This document shows positions 20,113-30,333 of a stretch of 64,000 bases of DNA, one piece after another. The notes beneath the pieces were generated by a model. That model saw only the letters and a program-made list of their open reading frames with translations. It searched no databases and was not told the DNA's origin. Made by a program: the position numbers and the translations under genes. Source of the DNA: Paracerasibacillus soli. Lineage in GTDB: Bacteria > Bacillota > Bacilli > Bacillales > Amphibacillaceae. The first letter of the stretch is position 1. Each line of letters begins with the position of its first letter. The DNA lies in assembly GCF_034006335.1 (NCBI RefSeq), contig NZ_JAWDIQ010000001.1. One strand, written 5' to 3'.

Positions 20113-21147
20113 CTACGCCTGATGATATTGTGTTAAAAATCGTTTATCATTTAAATAAAATTGACGGATATCTTGTACGCCATATTTCAGCATGGCAATT
20201 CGTTCCGGTCCCATACCAAAAGCAAATCCAGAATATACTTTAGGATCATATCCTGCCATTTCAAGTACGCGTGGATGCACCATACCTGCACCTAGTATTT
20301 CAATCCAACCTGTTTGCTTACATACCGAACATCCGTCCCCACCACATACTTTACAAGAAATATCCATTTCAACTGAAGGTTCCGTAAAAGGGAAGAAACT
20401 TGGACGTAAACGAATTTCTCGGTCTTCCCCAAATAATTTCTTCGCAAAGACGTCAAGAATTCCTTTTAAATCACTCATACGTACATTTTTATCTACATAC
20501 AAGCCTTCAATTTGTGTAAATTGATGAGAGTGTGTCGCATCATCATTATCACGACGATATACAATTCCTGGGCAAATCATCTTTACAGCTTTTTCACCTT
20601 TGTATTCCCTCATCGTTCTTGCTTGCATTGGAGATGTGTGTGTTCGCAGCAATAAATCATTTGTAATATAAAATGAATCTTGCATATCACGTGCCGGGTG
20701 GTTTTGTGGTAAATTTAATGCTTCAAAATTATAATAATCTGTTTCTACGATTGGCCCTTCCTTTATTTCAAAGCCCATCCCGATAAAGAGATCTTCAATT
20801 TCCTCAATAATTTTACGTAATAAGTGTGGGCCGCCTGTTGGAACTGGTCTTCCTGGCAATGTAACATCAATTGCTTCAGCTTGTAACTTTTTATCTAACG
20901 CAATTTGCTCCAATTCTTTTACTTTTTGTTCAAGAGCATCCGTAATCACATTACGGACTTCGTTTGCTATTTCACCGATGACAGGACGTTCTTCTTTTGA
21001 TAGTTTCCCCATTCCTCTTAAAACACTAGTAATGGAGCCTTTTTTACCTAAAATAGAAACACGAATATCTTGAAGTGCTTTAAGCCCTTCTGCTTCTCTA
21101 ATATGCTGTATTGCTTTGTGACGTATTTCCTCTAATTGTTCTTTCAT
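20113..21147 (-). CDS. pheS: Phenylalanyl-tRNA synthetase alpha chain
   Basis: Catalytic alpha subunit of PheRS. I chose the ATG at 21147 (AGGAGG upstream), giving 344 residues, identical in length to B. subtilis PheS; the open frame extends further only because it reads through the T-box leader. An N-terminal coiled coil precedes class II motifs: motif 2 in PGIVYRRDNDDATHSHQFTQIEG and motif 3 near GFAFGMGPERIAMLKYG. The loop CKVCGGDGCSVC is cysteine-rich. It is followed by pheT after 13 bases. Confidence 0.97.
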   Translation of the reverse strand: MKEQLEEIRHKAIQHIREAEGLKALQDIRVSILGKKGSITSVLRGMGKLSKEERPVIGEIANEVRNVITDALEQKVKELEQIALDKKLQAEAIDVTLPGRPVPTGGPHLLRKIIEEIEDLFIGMGFEIKEGPIVETDYYNFEALNLPQNHPARDMQDSFYITNDLLLRTHTSPMQARTMREYKGEKAVKMICPGIVYRRDNDDATHSHQFTQIEGLYVDKNVRMSDLKGILDVFAKKLFGEDREIRLRPSFFPFTEPSVEMDISCKVCGGDGCSVCKQTGWIEILGAGMVHPRVLEMAGYDPKVYSGFAFGMGPERIAMLKYGVQDIRQFYLNDKRFLTQYHQA

Positions 21148-21202
21148 GCAAATCAACCTCCTAATTTTAAATGATGATTCACCTATCAAAAAGTAATAAA
21201 AA

Positions 21203-21478
21203 ACAAAAAAACCCCGTACCCTATATAAGGGACGAGATTGTATATTCGCGTTACCACCCTTGTTGACATGATGAATAATATTCATGTCCAACTCGATCTT
21301 GATAACGGAAATAGTCCGGTGCACCTTTACTCGCATATAAATGGCAAGGTCCAAGTGACAGCTCCAGAGTGAAAATTTAACAAGTATACAGTAAATACTC
21401 TCAATCAAGGTATTTTTTCCTGTCCTGTATCAAATTTGTTAAACCGCTCTTTCAACGCCTCATTATGTATCCATTTTC
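21203..21478 (-). promoter_or_regulatory. T-box leader (Phe) of pheST
   Basis: tRNA-sensing riboswitch that permits readthrough when uncharged tRNA-Phe accumulates. The T-box core AGGGTGGTAACGCG lies at 21247-21261. The terminator CTCGTCCC...GGGTACGGGG plus seven T follows at about 21205-21236. A likely specifier codon TTC at 21371-21373 directly precedes ACTCTGGAGC, as in other stem I loops. The specifier position is inferred by eye. Confidence 0.92.
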
Positions 21479-21484
21479 TATATG

Positions 21485-21513
21485 ATTATAGATAACTTTG
21501 TACTTTTTTGCAA
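21485..21513 (-). promoter_or_regulatory. Sigma-A promoter of pheST
   Basis: TTGCAA at 21508-21513 and TATAAT at 21485-21490, 17 bases apart, just upstream of the T-box leader. Confidence 0.85.
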
Positions 21514-21542
21514 CTCTCTTGCCAAAAGATGTTACGAACACC

Positions 21543-22295
21543 TTACTCAACAAGTGCATACATCAATATTCCTGCTGCTACACTAACATTTAATGATTCT
21601 GCTTTCCCGTAAATCGGAATCTTCACAATATGATCTGCTTCTATAATGAGTTCTTTTTGAATACCAGCACCTTCATTACCAACGATTAGACACATTTTTT
21701 CATCTCTTTGTAATGTTGTATATGGTTCCGCCTTTTCAAGAGCCGATGCGACAACAACATAGCCTTGCCCCTGTAGTTCTCTCATAGTTTCTTTTAAATC
21801 CGCTTGCAAAATGGGGATATGGAATAATGATCCCTGTGTTGCTCTGATTACTTTATCATTGTACATATCAACTGTCCCTTTTCCTAATACAACTGCTGCA
21901 AATCCAGCTGCATCTGCGGTTCGGATTAGTGTTCCTAAATTCCCCGGATCCTGGACAGCGTCAACGAATAATAATCGACTACCTACGATATCTTTTTGTT
22001 TCTTTACTTTTACTACTGCCGCGATACCTTGAGGTGATTCTGTTTGCGTTACTTGTTGAAAGACGGCTTCCGATACATAATTTATTGCTATTTGCTCTAT
22101 ATTCGTAGGAACTGTTGTACTTTCTGAAACAATCAATTCTGTTACGATCCAATTACTTTTTATTGCTTCTTCTATTAAATGTGCTCCTTCAATTAAAAAT
22201 GCTTCGGTACGTTGGCGATATTTTCGTTGCTGTAGCTTCCGCCAATCTTTTACCTTTTCATTTTGTATAGACGTTATAACATCCACTTTTCTCAT
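21543..22295 (-). CDS. ysgA: SpoU-family RNA 2'-O-methyltransferase
   Basis: TrmH/SpoU-type SPOUT methyltransferase that uses S-adenosylmethionine; the target RNA in Bacillus is not certain. The intact 250-residue frame has an N-terminal substrate-binding domain (TEAFLIEGAHLIEEAI). The knotted catalytic domain shows LLFVDAVQDPGNLGTLIRTADAAG, CLIVGNEGAGIQKELI and KIPIYGKAESLNVSVAAGILMYAL, the three SpoU motifs. It lies directly upstream of pheS, the B. subtilis ysgA position. Confidence 0.93.
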   Translation of the reverse strand: MRKVDVITSIQNEKVKDWRKLQQRKYRQRTEAFLIEGAHLIEEAIKSNWIVTELIVSESTTVPTNIEQIAINYVSEAVFQQVTQTESPQGIAAVVKVKKQKDIVGSRLLFVDAVQDPGNLGTLIRTADAAGFAAVVLGKGTVDMYNDKVIRATQGSLFHIPILQADLKETMRELQGQGYVVVASALEKAEPYTTLQRDEKMCLIVGNEGAGIQKELIIEADHIVKIPIYGKAESLNVSVAAGILMYALVE

Positions 22296-22425
22296 TCCAA
22301 TCTGTTATGACATTTATCTATTTATAATTTATCCATTTTATCATACATACTTCACTTCATGCTGGTCAAACTATGTGTAGCATTTAATATTTAAAGTTTA
22401 GAACTAATGAAGGAGGAATCGTCTT

Positions 22426-22653
22426 ATGAACCTTGATATACGTAAAGCGATCATTCAAAACATTTCCCAAAATGATAAGAACCAATTGGAAGCAACAATT
22501 GTTGACGCAATTGAAAATGGTGAGGAAAAAATGCTTCCAGGTCTTGGCGTTTTATTTGAGCTTATTTGGGAACAATCGAATAACGCAGAGAAACAGGAAA
22601 TGGTTGAGGCATTGGAACAAGGAGTAAAAGTATCTGCAAATCCACCGAGTTAA
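22426..22653 (+). CDS. sspI: Small acid-soluble spore protein I
   Basis: Minor spore-core protein made in the forespore. The intact 75-residue frame has an AAGGAGGAA ribosome site. The conserved centre TIVDAIENGEEKMLPGLGVLFELIW closely follows B. subtilis SspI (71 residues). It shows that the organism is a spore former. A sigma-G promoter is expected upstream, but I could not identify one confidently. A long stem-loop terminator follows. Confidence 0.95.
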   Translation: MNLDIRKAIIQNISQNDKNQLEATIVDAIENGEEKMLPGLGVLFELIWEQSNNAEKQEMVEALEQGVKVSANPPS

Positions 22654-22679
22654 ATTGCTACATATTAATCAAAATACAA

Positions 22680-22767
22680 GGGGCTGGGACTTCAGAGTAT
22701 GACACCTTCGTTTAACTACTAATTTGTAGTAGTTGAGGAAGGCTGACTCTTCGTCCTCAGCCCTATT
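22680..22767 (+). terminator. Long stem-loop terminator of sspI
   Basis: GGGCTGGGAC at 22681-22690 pairs with GTCCTCAGCCC at 22753-22763 (one bulge). An inner hairpin AACTACTA...TAGTAGTT sits inside, and TATTTATT follows. It belongs to the same look-alike group as 17575-17655. Confidence 0.75.
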
Positions 22768-22961
22768 TATTCGCAAAGCAACTCTTGCTAAACTTATGAT
22801 ATCTATCGGAAAAAAATCTTTTATATGTATGGATGATACTTATCTTGAATAGCATACAATAGGAAGTGACTATTCAAACAAATCGAATTAGGTATTAATA
22901 TCTATTTTTTAAAAAAGTAAAGATATTTTCTTTGAAATCATATATATTATTACTATATGTA

Positions 22962-22989
22962 TTTACCCACACCATATAAATAGTATTAT
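22962..22989 (+). promoter_or_regulatory. Candidate sigma-A promoter of the ABC exporter cluster
   Basis: TTTACC at 22962-22967 and TATTAT at 22984-22989 with a 16-base spacer, about 100 bases before the first gene. The rest of the 320-base gap after the sspI terminator holds no other recognisable element. Confidence 0.5.
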
Positions 22990-23088
22990 GATAGATGTTC
23001 AAAACAAATAAAAAGGATATAGCAGTTCTAAAAAATGTAGTTTTTGAACAGCCTATTATTGGGGTAAAAGAAAAGAGGGGAAATAAAA

Positions 23089-24641
23089 GTGAGTGATCAA
23101 ATGAATGCAAGAAATTCAAAGCAAAGTGACATGAGGAAAATAGTGATGATTTTTCTCGTTATTGCACTTGTCGTTGTTGGAGGGGTTGCTGCTTACGCAT
23201 TTCTAAATCAATCAGCGAAGGAACAATACTTTTTAGCAGAATCAAAATCTATGGAACTATTATCTGAAAAAGTAGAAGGTAGATATCAATCTGAATTGGA
23301 TTGGAGTGAAACAACCGAACAATCTCCCACAAAGTCTGATTATGAATTATCGGTTGAATATAACGATCCAGGAAATCAAGGTGTTGGAATCTTTAGTGCA
23401 GCACAAATTATTAACAATGCAAAAGTAAATATTACATCTGAAGTCGATAAGAAAAACGAAAAATTCGCAACTACATTAGGTGCTAGTTTTGCAAATATGG
23501 ATATTGGAAATCTTGACCTTTATTTAACTGGTGATGAGCTATTATTTGGTTTACCTTTCGTGGAAGATGTGTTTAAAATTTCAAATGCGGATTTGAATAA
23601 ATTATTAGGTGAAGCAGATCCAACTATGGAAGATGTTAATTTTATTAACTTTAAAGACTATTTTAGAAGTGCTGATAAAGTTGTCAGAGAAAACTTGGAT
23701 CATTTACTAAAGAATTATATGGAAGTTATATATCACAAACTTCCGGACGAAGCATTTGAAATGTCTTCTGATCAAGTTGAAGTTAACAAAGAATCTTTGA
23801 AAACAGATAAAATTACTTTCAAATTATCTGAGAAAGAGACAAAAGATATTTTACTAGAAATATTAAATTTGATGGAAAAGGATGAAAACTAAATGAATAT
23901 ATGGATTTAGTTTTCAAACAAATGCTCGCATCACCAGAATATCAACATGTATTTAGTGGTATCTCTTATAACTTGAAAGATATGATTGCTGAAGTAAAGG
24001 ACAACCTTGACCTTTTGCAAATCCCCGAAGGTATTACTTCTACAATTTGGGTTCATAAAGGATTAGTAGTAAAAAGGGATTTAAGCTTGTCCTTAGCGGA
24101 AAATAATACATCACTTTTATCATTACATGTTAAAGGTACACAACTTTTAGATAAAGATAAACAAGTGTTTCAATATGAATTTAACATTGGCGATGAAGAA
24201 ACAAAGGCCACTTTTGGAATAAACGGCGATTTGTTTTATGATGGCAAAAAATCCGATGACACAATTACACTGCTCATAAATGATAATGAAGTAATTTTTA
24301 CTAACGATGAAACTTTTGATGGTAAAAAGAAAGAATTTAAACGTCATTTTGAAGTACCTGGTCAATTAAAATTTATGTGGAATGGTGATGCCACATATGA
24401 AAAAAGCAACATGAAATCGAATCACCAATTTGCTGTTGAAGCAGATGAAATTAGCGGAGATATGTTAACCGTACATCTGAAGAAAACAGCAGAAACAACA
24501 AAAGAAGTAAAAATTCCATCAGAAGGTCAAGTGAAAGATTTGGGTAATATGAATTTAGATGAATTAGCTGACTTCTTCGAAAACGAAGTACTATACGATA
24601 TGCAAGAGTATTTATTTAATCTTATGGGACCTTCTTGGTAA
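23089..24641 (+). CDS. Uncharacterised membrane-anchored protein, one frameshift
   Basis: Not characterised. The GTG at 23089 follows GAGGGG. The protein has a short cytoplasmic N-terminus, one membrane helix (KIVMIFLVIALVVVGGVAAY, about 17-36) and a large extracytoplasmic domain rich in Asp, Glu and Lys. There is no lipobox cysteine. At 23886-23892 the frame breaks; adding one base joins KDE to LNEYMDLVFKQM, giving 517 residues. It may match a DUF family seen beside ABC-2 transporters (DUF6583 is my tentative thought). It is followed 38 bases later by the exporter genes, so it may assist that transporter. Confidence 0.8.
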
Positions 24642-24679
24642 ATTGCTACGGCTAATTTCTTACTGAAAAGAGGGCTAAC

Positions 24680-25902
24680 ATGTCTTTTTTTAAACGATTG
24701 GTTATGTTTTACAAACAAGGTTTTAATCATTTATGGAGGAAGTGGCTCTCACTTCCTCTTGTTTTACTATTTCCAGTTATTTTAATCGGACTATTTACAT
24801 TTCTTGGTTTTTCCATCTTCACACCTTCTAAAGAAGCGATCATAGAAGTAGGATTGATCGACTGGATCAATCAGAAGAAACGATAATGGTAATAGACATG
24901 ATGGAAGATGCTTCCCAATTAGGTGATTACATACATATGACAGCTTTATCTGAAAAGGAAGCAAAGGAAGGAATTCGATCCAATACGTTAAGCGCCTATG
25001 TTGTTTTCCCTGATAACTTTACAGAAAGCTTGTATAAGGGAAAGTCTGTTGCACTATCTATTGTTGGAAACCCAAAACAACCTATTGAAAGTATGATGAT
25101 AAATGAGCTAGTTGGTAGTATTGCCAGGCATATAAGAACTTCACAAGCTAACATTCTTACGATCTACGACTATGCCACAGAAATGGGAATAAGTGCCGAG
25201 CGTAGGCATGCTATGTTATTCGAACAGTTCACGAAATTTCTTATGTTCACAATTGGTAAAGATAATGTCATCACAGAAGAAAAGCTTATTAATCAAGCAA
25301 GTGCGTCACCTATTCATTATTATAGTGTAGCCAGTTTGTTTATCGTCATTACTGTATGGTTCTTTTCAATTTATTCCTTACTAAGCCGAGAAACACCAAT
25401 ACAAATTTCAAGGCGTATGACATTGTATGGTGTAACATTAACTGAACAAATTCTGGCGAGAATATTGACCAGCTTAACAGTAGTAGGAACTTTAATTATC
25501 CTTACACTATTTCTTCTAATATATGGAATGAAACTGGAGCTCGAGATACACAACGCTATTCATGTTTTCTTTATCCTGTTAATATTTGGTGCAATTTTTT
25601 TATTTATATTAGCTATTATAAATACACTCATTCATACTAGTAAATTTCGAATACTTGTACAAGCTGCAATGATGATAGGGATTATTTTATTGAGTGGTGC
25701 TATTATTCCAACTATATATTTTCCATTATCATTGCAAAAATACAGTTCCTTTTTGTTCTCAACAGAAGCCTTACAAGCAATAATGGATATTATCATGAAT
25801 CAAGGAAATCAATTCGATTATAATAAGTTAGTTATCACACTCATCGTTAGCTTTTTTATATTTATAGCCATCTCCATTTGGAAAGGGCGTGTATTTAAAT
25901 AA
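24680..25902 (+). CDS. ABC-2 type permease, first subunit, one frameshift
   Basis: Membrane subunit of a probable ABC exporter. One N-terminal helix (LSLPLVLLFPVILIGLF) is followed by an extracytoplasmic domain of about 170 residues and then five or six helices, the ABC2_membrane_3/YhgE-like layout. The frame breaks near 24862; adding one base gives EVGLIDLDQSEETIMVIDMM and a 407-residue product. The stop overlaps the next start (TAATG), showing translational coupling. The substrate is unknown. Confidence 0.85.
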
Positions 25903-27029
25903 TGAAACACATTTTCATAACCCGATTCTATCAATGGAAAAAGCAACCATTAAGTTTATTTGCGTTATTACTACTGCCTATTATTGCGACAATTTTTATT
26001 GTACATATATTCCATGAACTAAAAGACGACACAAAAATACCTGTCGGGATAGTATTAGAGGAAGATACTTCTTTTGCAACTTCCATTGTTGATGCGTTAC
26101 AACAATCCCCACTCGTAAGAATAACCGAGTTACAAGTGGATGAAGCATTACATCAATTAGAAACTCATCAATTAGATAGTGTGTTTATTATCAAAGATGG
26201 ATATGAAGAACTTATTCATAAAGGAATGCGCAATCAACTTCTTGTCGGATATCAATCAAATTTATCATTTGCATACGCTCCTGTTAAAGAGACATTATTA
26301 TCTATCGTTCAACAAGATGCAGGTCGGTCAAAAGCAGCTCACACCGTGCTACAACTAGCAAATGACAATGGATATGGAGATAAATGGACGTGGGAAGATA
26401 TTACGATGCGTAGTAAACAAACCCAAGACGAAGAAAATCTTATTTCAACATCTTTTTCTTTTGACAATCAGATAAACGCCTCCACCCCTAGTAATGGATT
26501 ACTTAATCCTTGGACTATTTGGGCTGCATTCTCTATGGTTTGTACATTTCTTATATTTGATTGGGTCATTCGGGAAAAAAGTACGTTCATCTATAGTCGC
26601 TATGCATTTATGAAAGATTCCTATGCTGTCTTTATTATTAAAAACCTTATCATATACTTTTTACTATTTTTAATATGTGATTTAGCAACCATTGCAGTCT
26701 TTCACTATAGCCTAAATCAAGATATTCAATTCAATATCCTTTGGCAGATTTTATCATTTCGTTTCATCGTTATATTATGTGCCTGCATCATTGCAAATAA
26801 CTTTAAAAAGGTATTCGCTTATTATGGATTTTCACTCATGTTTTCTATCCTATGTATGATATTTAGCGGTAATTATATGGAAAAGTTCGTTTTACAAAAA
26901 TTAACTTGGATGAATCATCTCAATCCATTAGCCGTCTTTCAGGACCACCATTTACATTATGTTGGTATTACCGTTTACATCGTATTCTTCTTCATTTGGT
27001 TTACTAGAAAGGAGTTATCCAATGCTTAA
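25902..27029 (+). CDS. ABC-2 type permease, second subunit
   Basis: Intact 375-residue membrane protein with the same layout as its upstream neighbour: an N-terminal helix (LSLFALLLLPIIATIFIVHIF), an extracytoplasmic stretch to about residue 200, then several helices. The two permeases differ clearly in sequence, so they probably form a heterodimer. Its end overlaps the ATPase start by eight bases. The layout recalls NatB- and LnrMN-type exporters, but the match is to fold and order, not to a specific substrate. Confidence 0.87.
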   Translation: MKHIFITRFYQWKKQPLSLFALLLLPIIATIFIVHIFHELKDDTKIPVGIVLEEDTSFATSIVDALQQSPLVRITELQVDEALHQLETHQLDSVFIIKDGYEELIHKGMRNQLLVGYQSNLSFAYAPVKETLLSIVQQDAGRSKAAHTVLQLANDNGYGDKWTWEDITMRSKQTQDEENLISTSFSFDNQINASTPSNGLLNPWTIWAAFSMVCTFLIFDWVIREKSTFIYSRYAFMKDSYAVFIIKNLIIYFLLFLICDLATIAVFHYSLNQDIQFNILWQILSFRFIVILCACIIANNFKKVFAYYGFSLMFSILCMIFSGNYMEKFVLQKLTWMNHLNPLAVFQDHHLHYVGITVYIVFFFIWFTRKELSNA

Positions 27030-27693
27030 AGTGAGTCAAATTACAAAACGTTACCGCAAAAAAACAGTATTGGAAAATATCGACTTCACACTACAATCCG
27101 GCGATATCGTTGGCTTAGTGGGTGAGAATGGAGCTGGTAAATCTACGTTATTAAAGATATTAGCTACACTTGAAAAGCCAACAGTCGGTACAGTTACACT
27201 TCATGATAAAAGCTATATCAAAGATCGACGTGAGATTAGAAAGCAAATTGGTTTTGTTCCACAAGATATTGCCATATGGGAAGAATTTACTGTTGCTGAA
27301 AACATGCGGTATTTCGAAAAGCTATCGTGGAAAAACAAGACAGATACACAATTACAAAAGATATGTACAGATATGAATCTTTTCGAATGGAACACACCTG
27401 TCAAAGTATTATCTGGCGGCATGAAAAGAAAATTAAACATGGCAATCAGCTTTATCCATGATCCGTCACTTTTATTACTAGATGAACCAACTGTTGGGAT
27501 TGATTTAAAATCTAAAAAAGAAATTAATCAATATTTACTTCATCAAGCCAAGCATTTAGGTAAAATGATTATCTATACTTCACACGATATGGATGAGATT
27601 GTTCACTTATGTGACCGTGTCATTTGCATTGGCAAAGATCCTTTCTATGTGGAGCTATTAAAAGAAATCAAGAAAGAAATCATCGTATTTTAA
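27022..27693 (+). CDS. ABC transporter ATP-binding protein
   Basis: Nucleotide-binding subunit driving the two permeases upstream. The start at 27022 (MLKVSQITKRYRKK) has AAAGGAG upstream; a longer frame merely reads back into the permease. The intact 223 residues include Walker A GLVGENGAGKST (about 32-43), Q-loop FVPQDI, signature LSGGMKRKL, Walker B LLLLDEPTVGID and the switch histidine in YTSHDMDE. The short length and sequence fit the CcmA/NatA-like exporter class. Confidence 0.95.
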   Translation: MLKVSQITKRYRKKTVLENIDFTLQSGDIVGLVGENGAGKSTLLKILATLEKPTVGTVTLHDKSYIKDRREIRKQIGFVPQDIAIWEEFTVAENMRYFEKLSWKNKTDTQLQKICTDMNLFEWNTPVKVLSGGMKRKLNMAISFIHDPSLLLLDEPTVGIDLKSKKEINQYLLHQAKHLGKMIIYTSHDMDEIVHLCDRVICIGKDPFYVELLKEIKKEIIVF

Positions 27694-27755
27694 AATATAG
27701 TTACTTTTTCCTAGTTATATAGTAAAATAGACATGGTAAGTAAAGGAGGGGTTTA

Positions 27756-28385
27756 ATGGAAATCAAAAATTTCCAGCAATTTTTACAACTTCAAGCCATG
27801 TCTATGATGACAAATAAAAATGATTCATTATCTAATTTGGCACCGATTGTTGACTTGGCATTTAAACAATTATTACAGGAAAAAATCGATCAAGCCCAGA
27901 TGTTAAATACGGAACAATTTTCACCTAGGAATTTGTCCCCATCTTCAATGGCTACTAATTTTTTCCCTGTCAAAGGTACCCAAAATCATACGAAGTCATC
28001 ACCTACTCAACAAGCATATAATCCATACGTTCAGGCGGCAGCGGAAAAATATAATGTTGACCCACAACTCATCCATGCTGTTATAAAAGCTGAATCAAAC
28101 TATAATCCGAATGCAAAGAGTGGTGCAGGCGCAATGGGTTTAATGCAATTAATGCCTGGTACGGCTAAGTCTCTTGGTGTCACCAATCCATATGATCCAG
28201 CACAAAATATTGAAGGTGGGACAAAATACTTATCACAGATGCTTAAACGTTACCATGGCAACATTGAAACGGCCCTGGCTGCATATAATGCAGGTCCCGG
28301 AAATGTTGATAAGCATAATGGAATTCCACCTTTTAGAGAAACACAAAATTATGTAACAAAAATTATGGACTCTTATTTAACTTAA
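27756..28385 (+). CDS. Lytic transglycosylase, SLT domain (CwlQ-like)
   Basis: Predicted to cleave the glycan chain of peptidoglycan, forming anhydro-muropeptides. An N-terminal region of about 100 residues is polar and variable with no clear signal peptide. The C-terminal SLT domain runs from AAEKYNVDPQLIHAVIKAESNYNP to NYVTKIMDSYL, with the catalytic glutamate in IKAESNYNP, GAMGLMQLMPGTA and AAYNAGPGNVDKH. The layout matches B. subtilis CwlQ/YjbJ. The gene has its own AAAGGAGGGG site and a strong terminator. Confidence 0.9.
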   Translation: MEIKNFQQFLQLQAMSMMTNKNDSLSNLAPIVDLAFKQLLQEKIDQAQMLNTEQFSPRNLSPSSMATNFFPVKGTQNHTKSSPTQQAYNPYVQAAAEKYNVDPQLIHAVIKAESNYNPNAKSGAGAMGLMQLMPGTAKSLGVTNPYDPAQNIEGGTKYLSQMLKRYHGNIETALAAYNAGPGNVDKHNGIPPFRETQNYVTKIMDSYLT

Positions 28386-28391
28386 ATGCAG

Positions 28392-28434
28392 GAGAAGGGA
28401 ATGCAACATGATGCATTCCCTTCTCTTTTTTTCT
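28392..28434 (+). terminator. Terminator of the lytic transglycosylase gene
   Basis: Perfect 14-base stem GAGAAGGGAATGCA/TGCATTCCCTTCTC with a 6-base loop, then TTTTTTTCTT. It abuts the stop of convergent ysdC. Confidence 0.93.
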
Positions 28435-29519
28435 TAAGCTAATGTAATTTCTTTCACTTTATCTTGGTCTAGTTTTTTAATAACTTCTACGATAAGTTTT
28501 ACTGCATTTTCAAAATCATCACGATGTAAAATCGCAGCATGTGAGTGAATGTATCTTGTAGCAATTGTAATGGACAACGATGGAACACCATTTGCAGTTA
28601 AGTGAATCGATCCGGAATCTGTTCCGCCACCTGCAATTGATGCATATTGGTATGGAATATTTTTCTCATCTGCTGTTTCGATGACAAGATCACGTAAACC
28701 TTTATGTGAGATCATGGAAGCATCATAAAGGATAATTTGTGGCCCAGCCCCTAATTTACTATCGGCCTCTTGTTCCTTAACACCTGGAGTGTCACCAGCA
28801 ATTCCTACGTCAACACCAAAGCCAATATCGGGTTTAATTAAATGCGCTGACGTTTTAGCACCACGTAGTCCCACTTCTTCTTGCACGGTTCCAACACCGT
28901 AAACAATGTTTGGATGTTGCTCATCTTTTAATTGCTTTAACACTTCGATTGCAATGGCACAACCAATTCGGTTATCCCATGCTTTTGCTAGCAACATCTT
29001 TTCATTTTTAAGTTGTGTGAATTCAAAATAAGGAACTACTGAATCTCCCGGCTTCACACCAAACTCTTCCGCTTCATCTTTACTAGTTGCTCCAATATCA
29101 ATAAACATTTCTTTAATGTCTACTGGTTTTTTACGTGCTTCTGCAGATAAAATATGTGGTGGTTTTGAACCGATTACGCCTGTAACATTTCCTTTACTTG
29201 TCATGATTGTCACACGTTGGGCAAGCATAACTTGACTCCACCAGCCTCCGATTGTTTGGAAATAAACAAAGCCTTTTTTATCAATTCGAGTAACCATGAA
29301 ACCAATCTCATCAAGGTGACCCGCCACCATAATTTTCGGACCATTTTGAGCCCCAGTTTTTTTAGCAATCAGACTGCCAAGATTATCTGTGTAAACCTCA
29401 TCAGCTAAAGGTGTAATATAACGTTCCATTACTTTTCTAGCTTCTTTTTCGTTGCCTGAAATCGCATTCGCATCTGTTAAATCTTTTAACATCGTTAATG
29501 TTTCATCCATTTTTGTCAT
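28434..29519 (-). CDS. ysdC: M42 family metallopeptidase (glutamyl aminopeptidase type)
   Basis: Cytosolic di-metal aminopeptidase related to deblocking or tetrahedral aminopeptidases. The intact 361-residue frame equals B. subtilis YsdC in length. Metal ligands and catalytic residues lie in VAGHLDEIGFMV, AKAWDNRIGCA, GVGTVQEEVGLRGA, GFGVDVGIAGDTPG and RYIHSHAAILHRDD. I prefer ysdC to the paralogue ytoP because ysdB is close by and rplT-rpmI-infC follow further along. Confidence 0.93.
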   Translation of the reverse strand: MTKMDETLTMLKDLTDANAISGNEKEARKVMERYITPLADEVYTDNLGSLIAKKTGAQNGPKIMVAGHLDEIGFMVTRIDKKGFVYFQTIGGWWSQVMLAQRVTIMTSKGNVTGVIGSKPPHILSAEARKKPVDIKEMFIDIGATSKDEAEEFGVKPGDSVVPYFEFTQLKNEKMLLAKAWDNRIGCAIAIEVLKQLKDEQHPNIVYGVGTVQEEVGLRGAKTSAHLIKPDIGFGVDVGIAGDTPGVKEQEADSKLGAGPQIILYDASMISHKGLRDLVIETADEKNIPYQYASIAGGGTDSGSIHLTANGVPSLSITIATRYIHSHAAILHRDDFENAVKLIVEVIKKLDQDKVKEITLA

Positions 29520-29720
29520 ATGTAACTTCCTCCTCCATTAGCACATCTCTTTACAACACGTCTATTATAACTGTTTTATAGAAATTAATACAATTGTTCA
29601 GTTTATCAGTATTTACTTTTTATATAATATATCGTTATTTTTCAAATAGTTTATGGCGTTTACCGCTTCATCCTTACTATTATTTAATTGTAAGGATGCA
29701 TGGTGGGGTTTAACATTAAC

Positions 29721-30155
29721 CTATTGACCTGTGGAACCAAAACCAGCTTGTCCTCTAACGGATTCTGCTAATTCATTAGATTCTTCAAGTTTGACTTGTA
29801 AAACTGGTGCTATTACCATTTGCGCAATCCTCATCTGTTTCTCTACCTTGAAATCCTTCTTTCCATGATTAATTAAGATGATTTTTATTTCACCTCTATA
29901 TCCCTCATCAATTGTTCCAGGACTGTTGAGAACTGTAATGGCATGTTTTAAAGCTAAACCACTCCTCGGTCTAATTTGCGCTTCCGTACCTTTTGGTAGC
30001 GCCATCTGAATACCTGTTCCAATTAACGCAGCTTCTCCTGCCTTAATTATCTTCTCTTCAATAGAAAACAGATCCAAGCCTGCATCACCTTCGTTCGCTC
30101 GATATGGTAGTTTAGCATCCGCATGTATTAATTTTATTTGTAAGTTATATTCCAC
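29721..30155 (-). CDS. dut: dUTP diphosphatase
   Basis: Hydrolyses dUTP to dUMP, keeping uracil out of DNA and supplying thymidylate synthesis. The intact 144-residue frame begins at GTG with GGGGGA upstream. All five trimeric dUTPase motifs are seen: EGDAGLDLFS, RPRSGLALKH, LNSPGTIDEGYRGEI with the catalytic aspartate, RIAQMVIAPV, and C-terminal RGQAGFGSTG. This gene is not at this place in B. subtilis, so it looks like a lineage-specific position. Confidence 0.95.
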   Translation of the reverse strand: MEYNLQIKLIHADAKLPYRANEGDAGLDLFSIEEKIIKAGEAALIGTGIQMALPKGTEAQIRPRSGLALKHAITVLNSPGTIDEGYRGEIKIILINHGKKDFKVEKQMRIAQMVIAPVLQVKLEESNELAESVRGQAGFGSTGQ

Positions 30156-30333
30156 TCGTAATCCCCCGTTTTCACTATGTATTAATACAAGATAGTTTCA
30201 CATCTTATTTTTTGAATACCATTTTATAGAAATTATTATCACCCTATAGACTTGCATATATAGACGTTTCCATTTCATTAAAACGAATAAACAAACATCT
30301 TTTTTACATTGTAGCATTTTTTCAATCAATAAG

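Noticed and set aside
21148..21408. N-terminal extension of PheS in the open frame upstream of 21147
   Set aside because: This stretch is the T-box leader, and the ATG at 21147 has a consensus ribosome site and gives the standard length.
22895..23119. Minus-strand open frame of 74 codons before the ABC cluster
   Set aside because: No ribosome site, overlaps the start of the plus-strand gene, and composition is that of AT-rich noncoding DNA.
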